A stretch of DNA of 64,000 nucleotides from Thalassoroseus pseudoceratinae. GTDB lineage: Bacteria; Planctomycetota; Planctomycetia; Planctomycetales; Planctomycetaceae. Under the pieces are notes generated by a model that saw only the letters and a list, made by a program, of their open reading frames with translations, ran no database searches and was not told where the DNA came from. Of the stretch, positions 61,690 to 64,000 are shown one piece after another; the stretch's first letter is position 1; every line of letters begins with the position of its first letter. The DNA lies in the NCBI RefSeq assembly GCF_011634775.1, contig NZ_JAALXT010000001.1:1197125-1261124 (forward strand). The letters are read 5' to 3'. The position numbers and the translations under genes were made by a program.

Positions 61690-63144
61690 ATGAACTCTCC
61701 TATCCACGATTTTCAATTGCTCGAAAACCGCCGGCAATTTTTCGGACGCACGAGCACGGGACTTGGCTCCGTGGCGTTGGCGTCTTTGCTGAATCCCCAA
61801 TTGTTCGCGGGAGATTCCGCCCCTCAACGGTTCGGCGGTTTGCCGGGCATTCCGCACTTTGCACCGAAGGCCGAACGGGTCATCTATCTGCTGCAATCGG
61901 GTGCGCCGTCGCAGATGGACTTGTTCGACTACAAACCATCCCTCTCCGATCTCCACATGACCGAACTGCCAGCGAGTATCCGCAATGCTCAACGGTTGAC
62001 TGGCATGACGGCCGGTCAAAAGAAGTTTCCGGTCATTCAATCGCCTTGGAAGTTTCGGCAATGCGGTGAGTCGGGAACTTGGATCAGCGAATTGCTGCCG
62101 TCGATGGCAAACGTCGCGGACGACATTTGTGTGATCAAGTCGATGCACACCGAAGCGATCAACCATGACCCGGCGATCACGTTTTTTCAATCCGGTCATC
62201 AACAACCGGGACGGCCGAGCATCGGCGCGTGGCTGAGTTACGGTTTGGGCAGTGAAACCGAGAATCTGCCATCGTTCGTCGTCCTGTTAAGCAAGAACAC
62301 CTTCCACCAAGCCCAACCGTTGTACGATCGGTTGTGGGGCAGCGGGTTTCTGCCGTCAAAGTATCAAGGCGTGAAATTCCGCAGCCAAGGCGACCCGGTT
62401 CTGTATTTGACCGATCCCGCAGGAAATGACGACTCCGCACGTCGGGCAATGCTGGATCGATTGGCAAAGCTCAATCAACTTCGCGCCCAGGAAATCGGTG
62501 ATCCGGAAATTCAAACACGCATTGCCCAATACGAGATGGCGTATCGAATGCAGACGTCGGTTCCAGAGTTGGCCGACACCTCGCAAGAACCGGAGAGCAC
62601 CTTCAAACTCTACGGAGAAGAAGCCAAGCAGCCAGGAACTCATGCCGCGAATTGTTTGTTGGCTCGCCGGTTGGCCGAACGGGGCGTGCGGTTTATCCAA
62701 GTGTTTCATCGCGGTTGGGATCATCACAGCAATCTGCCGACACATCTCCCAACGCTCGCCAAACAGACGGACCAAGGTTCCGCCGCGTTGATTGCGGATC
62801 TCAAACAACGCGGACTCCTCGACAAAACCCTGGTCATCTGGGGCGGGGAATTCGGACGCACGGTGTACTCACAGGGCAACCCCAAATCGTTTGGCCGCGA
62901 CCACCATCCCCGTTGTTTCTCGATTTGGATGGCCGGGGGCGGGATCAAACCCGGCTTGAGCTACGGACGCACCGACGACTACTGCTACAACATCGAAGAA
63001 AACCCCGTGCACGTGCACGACTTCCACGCCACAATTCTGCACTGTCTCGGTATCGATCACGAGCAACTCACCTACCGCTTCCAAGGTCGCGACTTTCGTC
63101 TCACCGATGTTCACGGCCACGTTGTCCAAGATGTGCTCGCGTGA
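61690..63144 (+). CDS. DUF1501 protein (second copy)
   Basis: The 484-residue protein has a Tat-like signal ([23 protein letters not shown]) and DUF1501 features: [104 protein letters not shown] and [17 protein letters not shown]. It resembles the copy at 39506 but has a different loop after [10 protein letters not shown]. The ribosome site AAGGGA lies within the last codons of the PSD1 gene. A serine hydrolase gene follows 39 bases later, so a three-gene operon is likely. Confidence 0.93.
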   Translation: MNSPIHDFQLLENRRQFFGRTSTGLGSVALASLLNPQLFAGDSAPQRFGGLPGIPHFAPKAERVIYLLQSGAPSQMDLFDYKPSLSDLHMTELPASIRNAQRLTGMTAGQKKFPVIQSPWKFRQCGESGTWISELLPSMANVADDICVIKSMHTEAINHDPAITFFQSGHQQPGRPSIGAWLSYGLGSETENLPSFVVLLSKNTFHQAQPLYDRLWGSGFLPSKYQGVKFRSQGDPVLYLTDPAGNDDSARRAMLDRLAKLNQLRAQEIGDPEIQTRIAQYEMAYRMQTSVPELADTSQEPESTFKLYGEEAKQPGTHAANCLLARRLAERGVRFIQVFHRGWDHHSNLPTHLPTLAKQTDQGSAALIADLKQRGLLDKTLVIWGGEFGRTVYSQGNPKSFGRDHHPRCFSIWMAGGGIKPGLSYGRTDDYCYNIEENPVHVHDFHATILHCLGIDHEQLTYRFQGRDFRLTDVHGHVVQDVLA

Positions 63145-63183
63145 TTCCGCTGCCATGATTCTCCACAACCTGATGGACTTCCC

Positions 63184-64000
63184 ATGAAACAAACCACAAT
63201 GAAACGACGCACATTCCTTCAAAGCGGACTCGCACTCCTGGCCGGCTCGCGACTCAGTGCGGCTTGGAACGAAGATCAGCTTCAGCGTGCGGGTGATGTC
63301 CTCGCGAAAGCGGCTGTAAATGGAGAAGTCGAGTCGAGCGCGGTCTACGTGCAGCACGGGGACAGGGTCTTCTCACGCGTCTACGGAAACGCCCCAAATA
63401 CGGATGCGATGTTCTTGCTCGCTTCTATCTCGAAAACGATCGCGATTGCGGCCGTCATGACACTCTTCGATGAAGGTCGCTTTGAACTCGATGAGCCCGT
63501 TCAGAAGTATCTGCCGAAGTTTCGCGGGGCAGGGCGAGAGAAAATCACTGTTCGTCAACTTATGACACACGTATCCGGACTGCCGGACCAACTTCCTGAG
63601 AATGCGAAGTTGCGAGCCGCCCATTCGCCGCTCTCTGCGTTCGTTTCCGCCGCAATCGAAACACCGCTCCTCTTTGAACCGGGCACGAAATACAGTTATT
63701 CCAGCATGGCAATTCTGCTCGCGACGGAAATCGCCCAACGAGTCAGCGGAAAGTCCATTGCAGAACTCACACAAGAGCGAATCTATCAACCGTTGCGGAT
63801 GTCACGTTCGGCGATGGGGCTGGGGGAATTCAAGTTGTCGGATGTTGTGATGAACCAAGTCGACCGGGCCGCGCCCGAATCCGGCGCAGGGGATCCGACC
63901 ACGAAATCCTGGGATTGGAATAGCCTCTATTGGCGAAAAATGGGGGCACCGTGGGGAGCGGCACACGGATCGGCCGAAGATGTCGCCAAGTTCCTACATG
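63184..64000 (+). CDS. Tat-exported serine hydrolase, beta-lactamase/class C type (3' truncated by window)
   Basis: The frame is open to the window end and gives the first 272 residues. The N terminus is a twin-arginine signal (MKRRTFLQSGLALLAGSRLSA, preceded by MKQTT). The catalytic motifs of class C beta-lactamase-like hydrolases are present: SISK (SxxK) around residue 82, and YSS (YxN-like) in KYSYSSMAILLATEIAQ, with the LMTHVSGLPD segment between. Such proteins are usually esterases or D-aminopeptidases rather than true beta-lactamases. The KTG motif would lie beyond the window. An ATG five codons later is an alternative start. Confidence 0.9.
   Translation, partial: MKQTTMKRRTFLQSGLALLAGSRLSAAWNEDQLQRAGDVLAKAAVNGEVESSAVYVQHGDRVFSRVYGNAPNTDAMFLLASISKTIAIAAVMTLFDEGRFELDEPVQKYLPKFRGAGREKITVRQLMTHVSGLPDQLPENAKLRAAHSPLSAFVSAAIETPLLFEPGTKYSYSSMAILLATEIAQRVSGKSIAELTQERIYQPLRMSRSAMGLGEFKLSDVVMNQVDRAAPESGAGDPTTKSWDWNSLYWRKMGAPWGAAHGSAEDVAKFLH

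Noticed and set aside
1-64000. CRISPR arrays, insertion sequences, tRNA or rRNA genes
   Set aside because: I looked for regular direct repeats, transposase motifs, terminal inverted repeats and tRNA-like cloverleafs by eye and found none; a tRNAscan or ISfinder search would settle this.

Overview
The window looks like chromosomal DNA of a planctomycete (phylum Planctomycetota). The evidence is the protein repertoire: three PSD1-type proteins (two complete, each with planctomycete cytochrome c, DUF1549 and DUF1553 regions), two DUF1501 proteins paired with them, a DUF1559 prepilin-like protein, DUF1080 proteins, a sulfatase, two Tat-type Gfo/Idh/MocA oxidoreductases, a fused dehydroquinase-shikimate dehydrogenase, and a B12 riboswitch in front of a DUF6580 gene. 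Genus and species cannot be fixed from the sequence alone. I saw no rRNA, tRNA, CRISPR array, insertion sequence or prophage.

1-7.5 kb: the end of a PSD1 gene, then a leftward cluster of a histidine-phosphatase-like pseudoenzyme, accD, a cytosolic Ser/Thr kinase and a UvrD/PcrA helicase, followed by rpe and gap (central carbon metabolism). 7.5-12 kb: a DUF1559 prepilin-like gene behind a sequence that matches the sigma-54 consensus exactly, a small lipoprotein gene, and a cobalamin riboswitch leading into a DUF6580 membrane protein and a cobalamin-binding protein without a signal peptide. 12-18.8 kb: a leftward exopolysaccharide operon (flippase-like UPF0104 membrane protein, Wzz/BY-kinase-like protein, DUF3473 polysaccharide deacetylase, two glycosyltransferases) of the type associated with exosortase systems. 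19-22 kb: a zinc-ribbon protein, a PQQ-type beta-propeller protein and two tandem small secreted CxxCH proteins.

22.4-33 kb is mostly housekeeping: an EEP-family hydrolase, aroDE fusion, aroK, a prepilin peptidase translationally coupled to aroK, hisH, then leftward pyrB, a dihydroorotase homologue that lacks two metal-binding histidines, and an S4-domain protein, then rightward tex and thpR. 33-64 kb is the catabolic and accessory part typical of these bacteria: DUF1080-PhoD fusion and DUF1080 proteins, PSD1/DUF1501 pairs, Gfo/Idh oxidoreductases, a sulfatase, a discoidin-domain protein with an internal duplication, an M14 carboxypeptidase, a two-domain esterase, the imuA-imuB-dnaE2 mutagenesis cassette, and a serine hydrolase cut off by the window end.

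The most interesting signals are: several apparent pseudoenzymes built into operons (histidine phosphatase with accD, dihydroorotase with pyrB, a BY-kinase domain without P-loop in the polysaccharide operon, a second hydrolase half without nucleophile in the esterase); the B12-controlled DUF6580/cytosolic BtuF-like pair; the sigma-54 promoter of the DUF1559 gene; the 113-base imuA/imuB overlap with operator-like inverted repeats upstream; and the undescribed pair of small CxxCH proteins.
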